Program-made: the position numbers and the translations under genes | The notes under the pieces: model-generated | What the model was told of the DNA's origin: nothing | The model's input: the letters and a program-made list of their open reading frames with translations, nothing else | The model's database searches: none | Assembly: GCA_030594585.1 (NCBI GenBank) | Contig: JAUVEX010000045.1 | Coordinates: forward strand, 1-7,697 | DNA length: 7,697 nt | Source of the DNA: an archaeon | Lineage (GTDB): Archaea > EX4484-52 > B79-G9 | Reading direction: 5' to 3' | Shown here: piece by piece, positions 1 to 4,353 of the stretch | Layout: the number at the start of each line of letters is the position of its first letter | Numbering within the stretch: the stretch's first letter is position 1

Positions 1-1428
1 TGCCATGTGACCGCCATTGCAGCGAACAAACGGCCCCGCTTTTAAAGCCTTTTTGCCGGTGATCGGATTTATTTCCAATGCTGCAAGAAGGCCGGGGCCT
101 GTGGAGGATACACCCGAAACATATTCGCCTTTAAGGGAAAAATGAGTCATAATCTTAAGAATTTCTGTTTTTGCCTTGCTAGGATCCCCCATAAGCAAAA
201 TGTGCATCGTGCCGCACTTGTTTTTGTATTCGTGTTCTGTGTTGCACCCGCCGAACAGTTGCAGCGCAATCGCGCGTTTAATAGGATCGTATTCCTCTCC
301 GACAATCTGGGTGCATAAAGAAGAAGCAATATACTCTAAAAGATGTTTTTCTTTTGAATATTTTTTGATTTCTTTAATGTCTGTTTCTGTGAGTTCTAAA
401 TTTTCAAACCCTTGTTTTAACATTTCATAATTGATTATTTCCGCAACAATAGTAGTTGCTGCAGTCATGCGGTTATGCTTGAGTTTGTTAGCAACATGAA
501 CAATGGCATAAAAACGGGCTTTATTGCCTGAAATCAGAACCCTTTTATCTACTTCTGTGCGGTTCACCAAATCCCCTTCAACAAACGCCACAACATCCTC
601 TGTGTTGGTGGATATGCTTGTTTCGGATATTGTTATGTACTGCCGATTTTTGTTAATCCTGCCTACCCGTTTGAATGTGCTTTTGGATTCACACAACCCA
701 TCACAAAAAGATGGTTTTTTAATATATCCATTCTCATCCGGTTCAACTGCGACAACTTGGCTGCAACTATCACATTCAAATTGTGCATATGTGGTGTATG
801 GGCTCGGCGCGTCAATGGTGGTTATAAGACCGTCAAAAACAATCAACTGCCCGTTTTTTCCAACACGGTTTAATGAAGCAAAATCCATAGGTTGTTTATC
901 TGTGTCAATTATGCGGATTTCTGGAGGTTTTCCTGCAACATCCACCATATTAAGGGCTTCTTTCGCGGCCAATAAAAAATTAATAGCATCATCATACGCG
1001 TAATCACACAATTCCGAATCATACTTTGCCAACTCCGCAATATCTAATATTAACGGTTTACCAACCTCCACAACCTGCAATATATTATCATACAGCTTCT
1101 CTGAGAAAAAAACTTCTAATTTTGTTGATAACATAGTTTTTTGATATTCATATCTGTTTTTTTCTTCTATCTGCTTTTTAAAATCTTCCTCTAGTTGCTT
1201 TTTTTTGTTTCTTTTGTTCTCTAATTTTTGGTGGCATTGTGGGGTTGTAGAATAGTATGCTTTGTTTTTTTTTGTAACAACGGTTATCTGCTCGTTGTCT
1301 TTAAGGCGTTTTAAAATCATGTCTAAAGTAGAACAGTTTTCATCTGAAAATATTTCTAACATTTCACCTCGAGAAATGCCCTTGTGTTCATCTATATAAT
1401 CTAAAATATTGTCTTTTAAAGAAACCAT
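1..1428 (-). CDS. mcm: MCM replicative DNA helicase, partial (N-terminal 476 residues)
   Basis: ATP-driven replicative helicase that unwinds DNA ahead of the fork as a ring. The frame opens with ATG at 1428 and has no stop before the left edge, so the C-terminal part is missing. In order: a winged-helix-like segment (about 1-60); a charged, probably coiled-coil stretch (about 64-100); the MCM N-terminal helical domain (about 103-162); and an OB fold with a zinc site C219/C222/C242/C246, whose second pair is spaced CxxxC. The AAA+ core then shows IKRAIALQLFGG (383-394), Walker A GDPSKAKT (414-421) and SSTGPGLLAAL (441-451). These match archaeal MCM landmarks such as GDPGxAKS. Walker B and the arginine finger lie outside the window. 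Archaeal MCMs normally carry their winged helix at the C-terminus, so an N-terminal one is odd and suggests a divergent element-borne MCM. It lies downstream of the zinc-ribbon gene on the same strand. An intein beyond the edge cannot be excluded. Confidence 0.93.
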   Translation of the reverse strand, partial: MVSLKDNILDYIDEHKGISRGEMLEIFSDENCSTLDMILKRLKDNEQITVVTKKNKAYYSTTPQCHQKLENKRNKKKQLEEDFKKQIEEKNRYEYQKTMLSTKLEVFFSEKLYDNILQVVEVGKPLILDIAELAKYDSELCDYAYDDAINFLLAAKEALNMVDVAGKPPEIRIIDTDKQPMDFASLNRVGKNGQLIVFDGLITTIDAPSPYTTYAQFECDSCSQVVAVEPDENGYIKKPSFCDGLCESKSTFKRVGRINKNRQYITISETSISTNTEDVVAFVEGDLVNRTEVDKRVLISGNKARFYAIVHVANKLKHNRMTAATTIVAEIINYEMLKQGFENLELTETDIKEIKKYSKEKHLLEYIASSLCTQIVGEEYDPIKRAIALQLFGGCNTEHEYKNKCGTMHILLMGDPSKAKTEILKIMTHFSLKGEYVSGVSSTGPGLLAALEINPITGKKALKAGPFVRCNGGHMA

Positions 1429-1445
1429 ATCAAACACGCGCCTTC

Positions 1446-1565
1446 TCAATTTTTAACAACACAAACACCCCTTTTAATATTAAAATTATTTAGTGAATTT
1501 ATATAATAAAAGGTCTTTTTTATGAAAAAAACCGAAATGTTTATAAATAAGCGATAACAATACAT
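1446..1565 (-). CDS. possible 39-residue small ORF between the zinc-ribbon gene and mcm
   Basis: Low-confidence reading frame. Its ATG at 1565 sits 7 bases after a textbook Shine-Dalgarno, GGAGGT, which is formed by the last codons of the upstream zinc-ribbon gene; the stop is at 1446. The product would begin MYCYRLFINISVFFIKK and end GVCVVKN. It is hydrophobic and aromatic at the N-terminus, with no motif I recognise. The same DNA carries both candidate TATA boxes for mcm and is very AT-rich, so this may be only an untranslated leader. The good ribosome-binding site is the only argument for translation. Confidence 0.2.
   Translation of the reverse strand: MYCYRLFINISVFFIKKTFYYINSLNNFNIKRGVCVVKN
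1498..1550 (-). promoter_or_regulatory. candidate TATA elements ahead of mcm
   Basis: Read on the minus strand there are two archaeal A-box-like elements. One is TTATTTATAAA, centred near 1545. The other is TTTATTATATAAA, centred near 1503. Initiation about 26 bases downstream of the second would give an mcm leader of roughly 50 bases, containing AAAAGGGGTG and a weak purine-rich GAGAAGG ahead of the ATG. The message could instead be a readthrough product from the zinc-ribbon gene promoter. I cannot choose between them from sequence alone. Confidence 0.4.
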
Positions 1566-1566
1566 A

Positions 1567-1848
1567 TCATAAACCTCCTTTGTTATTGGGTATCATGCAT
1601 TTTGCGATGTTGGTTCTCCTGTGGCTGGGTTGTTTCAGCAGGGGTTGTGCCGTGTTATTGTATTGGGATGATTGCACGGACTCTGCTTTCCTTTCTTTTA
1701 TTTTTATTTTATAAGGAATTTTAGGATTACGCACTTTTAAATCACATTTAGGGCATGTTGCAGATATTTTTTGAGATTTAGAATACCAACTATAATGACA
1801 ATTATGGCATTCTCTTAAAATTGGTTCTTTTGGTTTTTTTTCAAACAT
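1567..1848 (-). CDS. small zinc-ribbon protein (93 residues), function unknown
   Basis: Residues 14-35 form a C-x2-C ... C-x2-C zinc ribbon (C14, C17, C32, C35) with aromatic and basic residues inside the loop (YSWYSK). A lysine/arginine-rich tail follows from about residue 40, with no further recognisable fold. Zinc ribbons of this kind bind nucleic acid or mediate protein contacts, and no specific partner can be read here. The start is supported by a TATA element 27 bases upstream, which predicts a leaderless message. The gene precedes mcm on the same strand with an intergenic gap of about 140 bases, so co-transcription is possible. The stop codon lies just after a GGAGGT stretch that could act as a ribosome-binding site for whatever follows. 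Confidence 0.7.
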   Translation of the reverse strand: MFEKKPKEPILRECHNCHYSWYSKSQKISATCPKCDLKVRNPKIPYKIKIKERKAESVQSSQYNNTAQPLLKQPSHRRTNIAKCMIPNNKGGL

Positions 1849-1849
1849 A

Positions 1850-1880
1850 AACCTTTTTAGGTTGTTAAACTATATAAAGC
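1850..1880 (-). promoter_or_regulatory. TATA box and small inverted repeat upstream of the zinc-ribbon gene
   Basis: Minus-strand GCTTTATATAG at 1880-1870 is centred about 27 bases from the ATG at 1848, the spacing expected for a leaderless archaeal transcript. Between TATA and ATG lies an inverted repeat, AACCT-TTTT-AGGTT (1850-1863), placed where a repressor would block initiation. The TATA match is direct; the operator role is inference. Confidence 0.55.
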
Positions 1881-1946
1881 TATGCTTGTATATACAAATT
1901 TAATTCTTTTAGTATTATTAGTATTAATAATTATTTATAAATATAC

Positions 1947-1964
1947 TTCTCTTGTTGTCGTTTT
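1947..1964 (+). repeat. 18-bp direct repeat, copy A
   Basis: TTCTCTTGTTGTCGTTTT, identical at 17 of 18 positions to a second copy at 2090-2107. The two copies bracket the 9-bp repeat array. The core TTGTTATCG of copy B also occurs inverted at 1552-1560, upstream of mcm, which suggests a shared binding protein. Confidence 0.7.
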
Positions 1965-2017
1965 GTTGTGTATTCATATAGTATCTAGAATGAGCTTAAA
2001 ACTGAAAAATAACTTGT

Positions 2018-2081
2018 TGTGAGTTGTGAGTTCTGTGAGTTCTGTGAGTTCTGTGAGTTCTATTATTAAATATGTGAGTTC
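2018..2081 (+). repeat. tandem TGTGAGTTC 9-bp repeat array (iteron-like)
   Basis: Four perfect tandem copies of TGTGAGTTC occupy 2025-2060. A truncated copy, TGTGAGTT, precedes them at 2018-2025, overlapping by one base. A sixth, perfect copy lies at 2073-2081 after a 12-base gap. Inverted, slightly degenerate copies (core ACTCACA) occur at 2117-2123 and 2135-2141, and another perfect direct copy at 2244-2252. Dispersed and inverted copies argue for a protein-binding site rather than simple slippage. The 9-base period is shorter than that of typical plasmid iterons. Confidence 0.8.
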
Positions 2082-2089
2082 TCAACACA

Positions 2090-2107
2090 TTCTCTTGTTA
2101 TCGTTTT
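2090..2107 (+). repeat. 18-bp direct repeat, copy B
   Basis: TTCTCTTGTTATCGTTTT differs from the copy at 1947-1964 by a single A/G change and lies 143 bases from it. It starts 8 bases after the sixth copy of the 9-bp repeat. Confidence 0.7.
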
Positions 2108-2116
2108 AAAAGCAAT

Positions 2117-2141
2117 ACTCACAATAATCACAGGACTCACA
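2117..2141 (-). repeat. two inverted copies of the 9-bp repeat
   Basis: The core ACTCACA occurs at 2117-2123 and 2135-2141. On the minus strand the second reads TGTGAGTCC, matching the array unit at 8 of 9 positions; the first reads TGTGAGTAT and keeps only the first seven. A TCACA half-site lies between them. Together with the direct array these make the region roughly mirror-symmetric around 2100. Confidence 0.55.
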
Positions 2142-2182
2142 ACAAAGTAGTTTTTGATTTAGGTTTTTTCAAAAAAAAGAGG

Positions 2183-2219
2183 TTATATATAAAGATATGT
2201 GGTAACTTTATAAATAAAA
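2183..2219 (+). promoter_or_regulatory. two TATA-like elements in the gene-free region
   Basis: TTATATATAAAG (2183-2194) and ACTTTATAAATAAA (2206-2219) both fit an archaeal A-box and are near-palindromic, so direction is ambiguous. A plus-strand start about 26 bases after the second would fall near 2238, just before the isolated TGTGAGTTC copy at 2244. No good gene follows, so an untranslated or antisense RNA is possible, or the elements may simply be AT-rich melting DNA. Confidence 0.3.
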
Positions 2220-2354
2220 AAAAAAATCGGTCATTTTTAGATTTGTGAGTTCATATGTGTTTTCTAAATACAAATTAACATTTTCAAAGAAAAGTTTTAA
2301 TAACAATACAAAAGAGTGTTTTCACTACTATAACATGAATGTGTATATACAAAT

Positions 2355-2516
2355 TCAACCTTCAAGCGCTTCTAAAATTCGCGGGGCCTGGTTCATAGTC
2401 CACGGGGCATGGCTGCAGTTATCACAAACCCCCCGGGAATACTTGCAGGTCGTTTTATATCTTACGCCACACCGGCCGCATGTTTTAGTAAACAGTTTCT
2501 TATGATAACCCCTCAT
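2355..2516 (-). CDS. 53-residue zinc-ribbon protein
   Basis: Short frame starting MRGYHKKLFTKTCGRCGVRY and ending at the TGA at 2355. The cysteines are C13-x2-C16 and C31-x2-C34 with an extra C24 between them: a compact treble-clef or zinc-ribbon pattern with basic and aromatic residues in the loop, followed by a short C-terminal helix (APRILEALEG). The start is supported by minus-strand TATA GATATATAAAG, centred about 28 bases upstream, which predicts a leaderless message. It is divergent from the plus-strand operon, and the two promoters overlap within about 40 bases, so it is a reasonable candidate for a small regulator of that operon or of itself. Function is not recognisable; a DNA- or RNA-binding role is inferred only from the fold type. 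Confidence 0.72.
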   Translation of the reverse strand: MRGYHKKLFTKTCGRCGVRYKTTCKYSRGVCDNCSHAPWTMNQAPRILEALEG

Positions 2517-2537
2517 AATTAAATTATAGGTGACGAA

Positions 2538-2580
2538 ACTTTATATATCTTTGCATAAATGCAAACATTTATAAATATCA
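2538..2580. promoter_or_regulatory. divergent promoter pair (two TATA boxes)
   Basis: ACTTTATATATC at 2538-2549 reads GATATATAAAGT on the minus strand and lies about 28 bases from the ATG at 2516. TTTATAAATA at 2568-2577 lies about 26 bases before the ATG at 2598 on the plus strand. Both spacings predict leaderless transcripts leaving the region in opposite directions. The two boxes are only about 28 bases apart, so the two preinitiation complexes would probably interfere with each other. Confidence 0.65.
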
Positions 2581-2597
2581 ACAACTATTATATGGCT

Positions 2598-2774
2598 ATG
2601 GAAAAATTAGAGTTCAGAACCAAAAAGAACTTAACGCCGCACGGCGGCTCTAAATGCGTTCTGTTCAACAAAAGCTGGATTAAACATTTAGGGGATCCCA
2701 AAATAGTTGAAATAACCGGATACACAAAAGGCAAAGAAAAAATAATCATAATCAAAGGTGATATTGATGAATAA
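2598..2774 (+). CDS. AbrB/SpoVT-like small DNA-binding protein (58 residues)
   Basis: First gene of the plus-strand operon. The sequence from F6 to about K53 has the look of an AbrB/MazE swapped-hairpin domain: a basic strand (FRTKKNLTPHGG), then a 'V-x-F-x-K-S-W-I-K-x-L-G' helix comparable to the V-P-K-x-W-x-x-x-L-G core of that family, then 'D-x-x-x-V-E-I' and a final strand IIIIKGD. Such proteins dimerise and bind DNA, often repressing their own operon. I chose ATG 2598 because it lies 26 bases from the TATA centre; ATG 2592 would add two residues, and an ATG at 2559 would lie upstream of the TATA box. The end overlaps the next gene by 8 bases (ATGAATAA), indicating translational coupling. 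The family call rests on pattern similarity only. Confidence 0.6.
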   Translation: MEKLEFRTKKNLTPHGGSKCVLFNKSWIKHLGDPKIVEITGYTKGKEKIIIIKGDIDE

Positions 2775-3384
2775 AATATACACTGAGGACAAAAGCCATT
2801 ATACTTTCAAGACCGCAATGTGGGGCGGCAGCAGAAAAGTTGTTGTAAGAAATTCAAAAGGCCAGTTCGTATCCGTAAGCAAATGGCACAAGACCAAAGG
2901 ATACACAAAAACACGCGCAATGACTGTAGTTGCGAGAAAAACACACCAAAACACCTATGAGCGAAGAAAAGACATACCTCAAAAAGAAAAGGCAGGTACA
3001 ACCGCAGACCTGGCAGACATTCTTTATGTTGTCAAATTCCAGAAGGCCTATGAATCCGGCAAGAGCAACAAAGACATAACATACGAAGCAGAGGGAACAT
3101 TCAACTACGAGCCTAAGACACAGGATATTATCGACATGGTGCAGAGATCCTTTGCAGGCGCGTTTTATGCTCAAGGCAAGGTTTCAAGGCAGACATACAT
3201 CTATGAGAACACAGGAGCCCGAAACCCCAACGCGCATAAAATGTCAAGCAAGCTGTTCAAAGAACTTGCAGACCGGGACGACATTGTGAACGGCATTGAA
3301 ATACAAAAAGTCAAAAAGAGCCAGGCATCCGCACCGAACAACATGATCGAAAGCCGGATTTTGTTCAAGCCTAGAGGTTGGTGA
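2767..3384 (+). CDS. hypothetical basic protein, 205 residues
   Basis: I do not recognise this protein. ATG 2767 is chosen over an upstream GTG at 2758 because AAGGTGAT (2754-2761) is then positioned as a Shine-Dalgarno 5 bases ahead, and the GTG is part of that motif. The N-terminal third is basic and beta-like (RKVVVRNSKGQFVSVSKWH), followed by a Lys/Arg-rich linker (about 45-75). A more regular alpha/beta part (about 80-205) contains LADILYVVKFQKAYESGK, QDIIDMVQRSFAGAFYAQGK and KMSSKLFKELADRDD. There is no signal peptide, membrane segment or cysteine. It sits between an AbrB-like protein and zinc miniproteins, which suggests a nucleic-acid-related role, but this is context only. Its codons look richer in GC-ending choices than those of the tiny gene that follows. 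Confidence 0.85.
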   Translation: MNKIYTEDKSHYTFKTAMWGGSRKVVVRNSKGQFVSVSKWHKTKGYTKTRAMTVVARKTHQNTYERRKDIPQKEKAGTTADLADILYVVKFQKAYESGKSNKDITYEAEGTFNYEPKTQDIIDMVQRSFAGAFYAQGKVSRQTYIYENTGARNPNAHKMSSKLFKELADRDDIVNGIEIQKVKKSQASAPNNMIESRILFKPRGW

Positions 3385-3388
3385 TTGC

Positions 3389-3535
3389 ATGGCGTGGAGA
3401 TACAGAAGGTGTAATAAATGCAAAACTCTTTGTAATTCAAAAAATCAAAAAACCGCATTTTGTGAAGATTGTATTAAAAAAACGGGTAAAAAAACAATGG
3501 GGATTTCGCGAAGTTTGTTAAGAAAAAAGGATTGA
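3389..3535 (+). CDS. 48-residue zinc-knuckle protein
   Basis: Starts MAWRYRRCNKCKTLC and ends SLLRKKD at the TGA at 3533-3535. The potential zinc ligands are C8-x2-C11 and C25-x2-C28, with C15 extra; the rest is strongly basic (many Lys/Arg), as in nucleic-acid-binding miniproteins. GGTGAT at 3380-3385 overlaps the stop codon of the preceding gene and lies 3 bases before the ATG, so the two genes are probably translated in sequence. The reading frame is more A-rich than its upstream neighbour. Specific function unknown. Confidence 0.7.
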   Translation: MAWRYRRCNKCKTLCNSKNQKTAFCEDCIKKTGKKTMGISRSLLRKKD

Positions 3536-3554
3536 AAAATCAAGAAGTGAACGC

Positions 3555-3650
3555 ATGAGATGCCCAAAATGCAACGCAATGATGCAATTAATAAGAAACA
3601 AGCGCGTATGCCCGAAGTGTGACGAAATATCTAAAAAAAATGACAAGTGA
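3555..3650 (+). CDS. 31-residue zinc-ribbon miniprotein
   Basis: MRCPKCNAMM starts the frame and the TGA is at 3648-3650. It is close to the smallest possible zinc ribbon: C3-P-K-C6 and C19-P-K-C22 with a 12-residue basic loop between them and a short charged tail. The duplicated CPKC knuckles resemble those of archaeal ribosomal and transcription zinc ribbons, but here they make up the entire protein. A weak AAGTGA lies 4 bases before the ATG. It sits 19 bases after the previous stop and 7 bases before the next start. The intact ligands and tight operon packing argue that it is real despite its length. Confidence 0.6.
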   Translation: MRCPKCNAMMQLIRNKRVCPKCDEISKKNDK

Positions 3651-3657
3651 TTTATAA

Positions 3658-4041
3658 ATGACCCCGAAAAGGACTGACAGAATTTCCCTAGACTTAGACG
3701 ACACAACAGAGGATGTGGCAATAAACAAAGCTGCTAATATGATGGAAATAGACGGCGTGATAAGGATAGAGATTTCACAATCCGCATCAAAAAAAGGTTT
3801 TCATGTTGCAGGGTACTTGGAAAATCCAATATCCTTTGAGGAACATATAAAATACCGGGAAGAACTAGGGGATGACAAGAAGCGCATAAAATACTCAAAA
3901 GAGAATGTTAACTTAGGATTAGCCCTTTACGATGTTTTGTTTACTGCAAAAGTAAGAAAAGACGGCACAATCACAAAAGCAAAGAAGCTTTATGATATTA
4001 TCAAAAACAAAAACGGCTCATGGACTATAACGCCGTTGTAG
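3658..4041 (+). CDS. 127-residue protein with primase-like (AEP-like) motifs
   Basis: The sequence shows an acidic motif in a strand, ISLDLDD (9-15), then a helix and strand, then S-x-S-K-K-G-F-H-V (42-50), then a helix with YREELGDDKKRI (66-77), and a final VLFTAKVRKDG strand. D-x-D followed by a small residue and 'KGxHV' is the order of motifs I and II in archaeo-eukaryotic primases (PriS and PrimPol types). The protein is far shorter than a normal primase, and a clear third acidic motif is not obvious. It may be a minimal, degenerate or regulatory derivative, or an unrelated RRM-like fold. AAGTGAT lies 5 bases before the ATG; the preceding stop is 7 bases away. Next to an MCM gene a priming role would make sense, but it is inferred. 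Confidence 0.75.
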   Translation: MTPKRTDRISLDLDDTTEDVAINKAANMMEIDGVIRIEISQSASKKGFHVAGYLENPISFEEHIKYREELGDDKKRIKYSKENVNLGLALYDVLFTAKVRKDGTITKAKKLYDIIKNKNGSWTITPL

Positions 4042-4046
4042 GTGAT
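4040..4046 (+). promoter_or_regulatory. Shine-Dalgarno AGGTGAT that decides the start of the membrane protein
   Basis: AGGTGAT overlaps the stop codon of the preceding gene and stands 3 bases before ATG 4050. The same core (GGTGAT) precedes the 205- and 48-residue genes, and AAGTGAT precedes the 127-residue gene, so it is this operon's standard signal. Confidence 0.75.
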
Positions 4047-4049
4047 TTT

Positions 4050-4259
4050 ATGGAAGATTATGTTTGGTTCAAAAAAAACAATAAATGGCGCGCATATCTG
4101 GAATTTTTCTTGATGTTTCTTTTTGCGTTAGGTGCTGCATTCAAGCCGGAACACCAAAGTATTTATTTATCTCTTTCGGGTTTGATGTTGCTATTTTACA
4201 TGCATATATTTCTTCACGACCGCATAGACCGTTTAGAATTTAAGGCTCGTAATGCTTAA
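4050..4259 (+). CDS. small integral membrane protein, 69 residues
   Basis: Last gene of the plus-strand operon. ATG 4050 is preferred to an in-frame ATG at 4020 because of AGGTGAT just upstream; the 4020 start would lie inside the previous gene. Two hydrophobic helices, about 17-32 (AYLEFFLMFLFALGAA) and 38-56 (SIYLSLSGLMLLFYMHIFL), are joined by a short polar loop, with a basic N-terminal stretch (FKKNNKWR) and a charged C-terminus (HDRIDRLEFKARNA). That is a membrane hairpin with both ends probably cytoplasmic. Size and topology fit a holin-like, virion-membrane or membrane-anchor protein, but no motif separates these. It ends opposite the ATPase gene, with hairpins between them. Confidence 0.75.
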   Translation: MEDYVWFKKNNKWRAYLEFFLMFLFALGAAFKPEHQSIYLSLSGLMLLFYMHIFLHDRIDRLEFKARNA

Positions 4260-4279
4260 ATACAATCAGAACAAACACA

Positions 4280-4307
4280 TATCAAACCCCTTAGCCGAGG
4301 TTTGATA
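4280..4307. terminator. hairpin between convergent genes (9-bp stem)
   Basis: TATCAAACC (4280-4288) pairs perfectly with GGTTTGATA (4299-4307) across a 10-base loop. It starts 21 bases after the plus-strand operon stop. There is no long T run, so it may act as an RNA 3'-end or processing structure rather than a factor-independent terminator. Confidence 0.5.
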
Positions 4308-4329
4308 GCATTTGTTAACACCCTTATGC

Positions 4330-4349
4330 GTGGGGATTAAAGCCCCCAC
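4330..4349. terminator. GC-rich hairpin 5 bases downstream of the ATPase stop
   Basis: GTGGGG (4330-4335) pairs with CCCCAC (4344-4349) over an 8-base loop. It is close to the minus-strand stop at 4354 and is the GC-richest stem in the gap. Together with the neighbouring 9-bp hairpin it separates the convergent transcripts. Confidence 0.45.
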
Positions 4350-4353
4350 AGCA

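Larger units (their letters stand above)
1880..2354. other. gene-free AT-rich region, candidate replication origin
   Basis: I found no convincing gene in about 470 bases. The stretch contains a very AT-rich run (about 1895-1948) of the kind that melts easily, an array of 9-bp repeats (2018-2081) with further copies out to 2252, a pair of near-identical 18-bp repeats, and two plus-strand TATA-like elements near 2183-2219. It lies between mcm with its zinc-ribbon partner and the divergent gene cluster. Repeats plus an AT-rich segment next to a replicative helicase gene are the usual make-up of a plasmid or viral origin. Origin function is inferred. Confidence 0.5.

Noticed and set aside
147..329. 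60-residue minus-strand frame inside mcm
   Set aside because: It is a shifted frame of the MCM AAA+ region; the MCM frame itself carries LFGG and Walker A through the same bases.
524..1003. 159-codon plus-strand open frame
   Set aside because: Lies entirely antisense to the MCM frame, which has clear family motifs. No ribosome-binding site and no recognisable domain.
2018..2081. CRISPR or simple microsatellite reading of the 9-mer array
   Set aside because: There are no spacers, and the existence of inverted and distant copies is not explained by slippage alone.
2245..2505. 86-codon plus-strand frame starting with GTG
   Set aside because: The start codon falls within a copy of the 9-bp repeat, and the second half is antisense to the zinc-ribbon gene with intact cysteines. 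No ribosome-binding site.
2559..2597. Upstream start for the AbrB-like protein at ATG 2559
   Set aside because: This would put the start upstream of the TATA element at 2568-2577. The later ATG fits a leaderless transcript and the domain boundary.
2758..2766. GTG start for the 205-residue protein
   Set aside because: The GTG is part of the AAGGTGAT ribosome-binding site; ATG 2767 has proper spacing and overlaps the previous stop.
4330..4349. GTGGGG...ATTAAAG...CCCCAC as a CRISPR repeat
   Set aside because: Composition is reminiscent of a repeat, but only one copy is present and no spacers follow. A hairpin between convergent genes explains it better.
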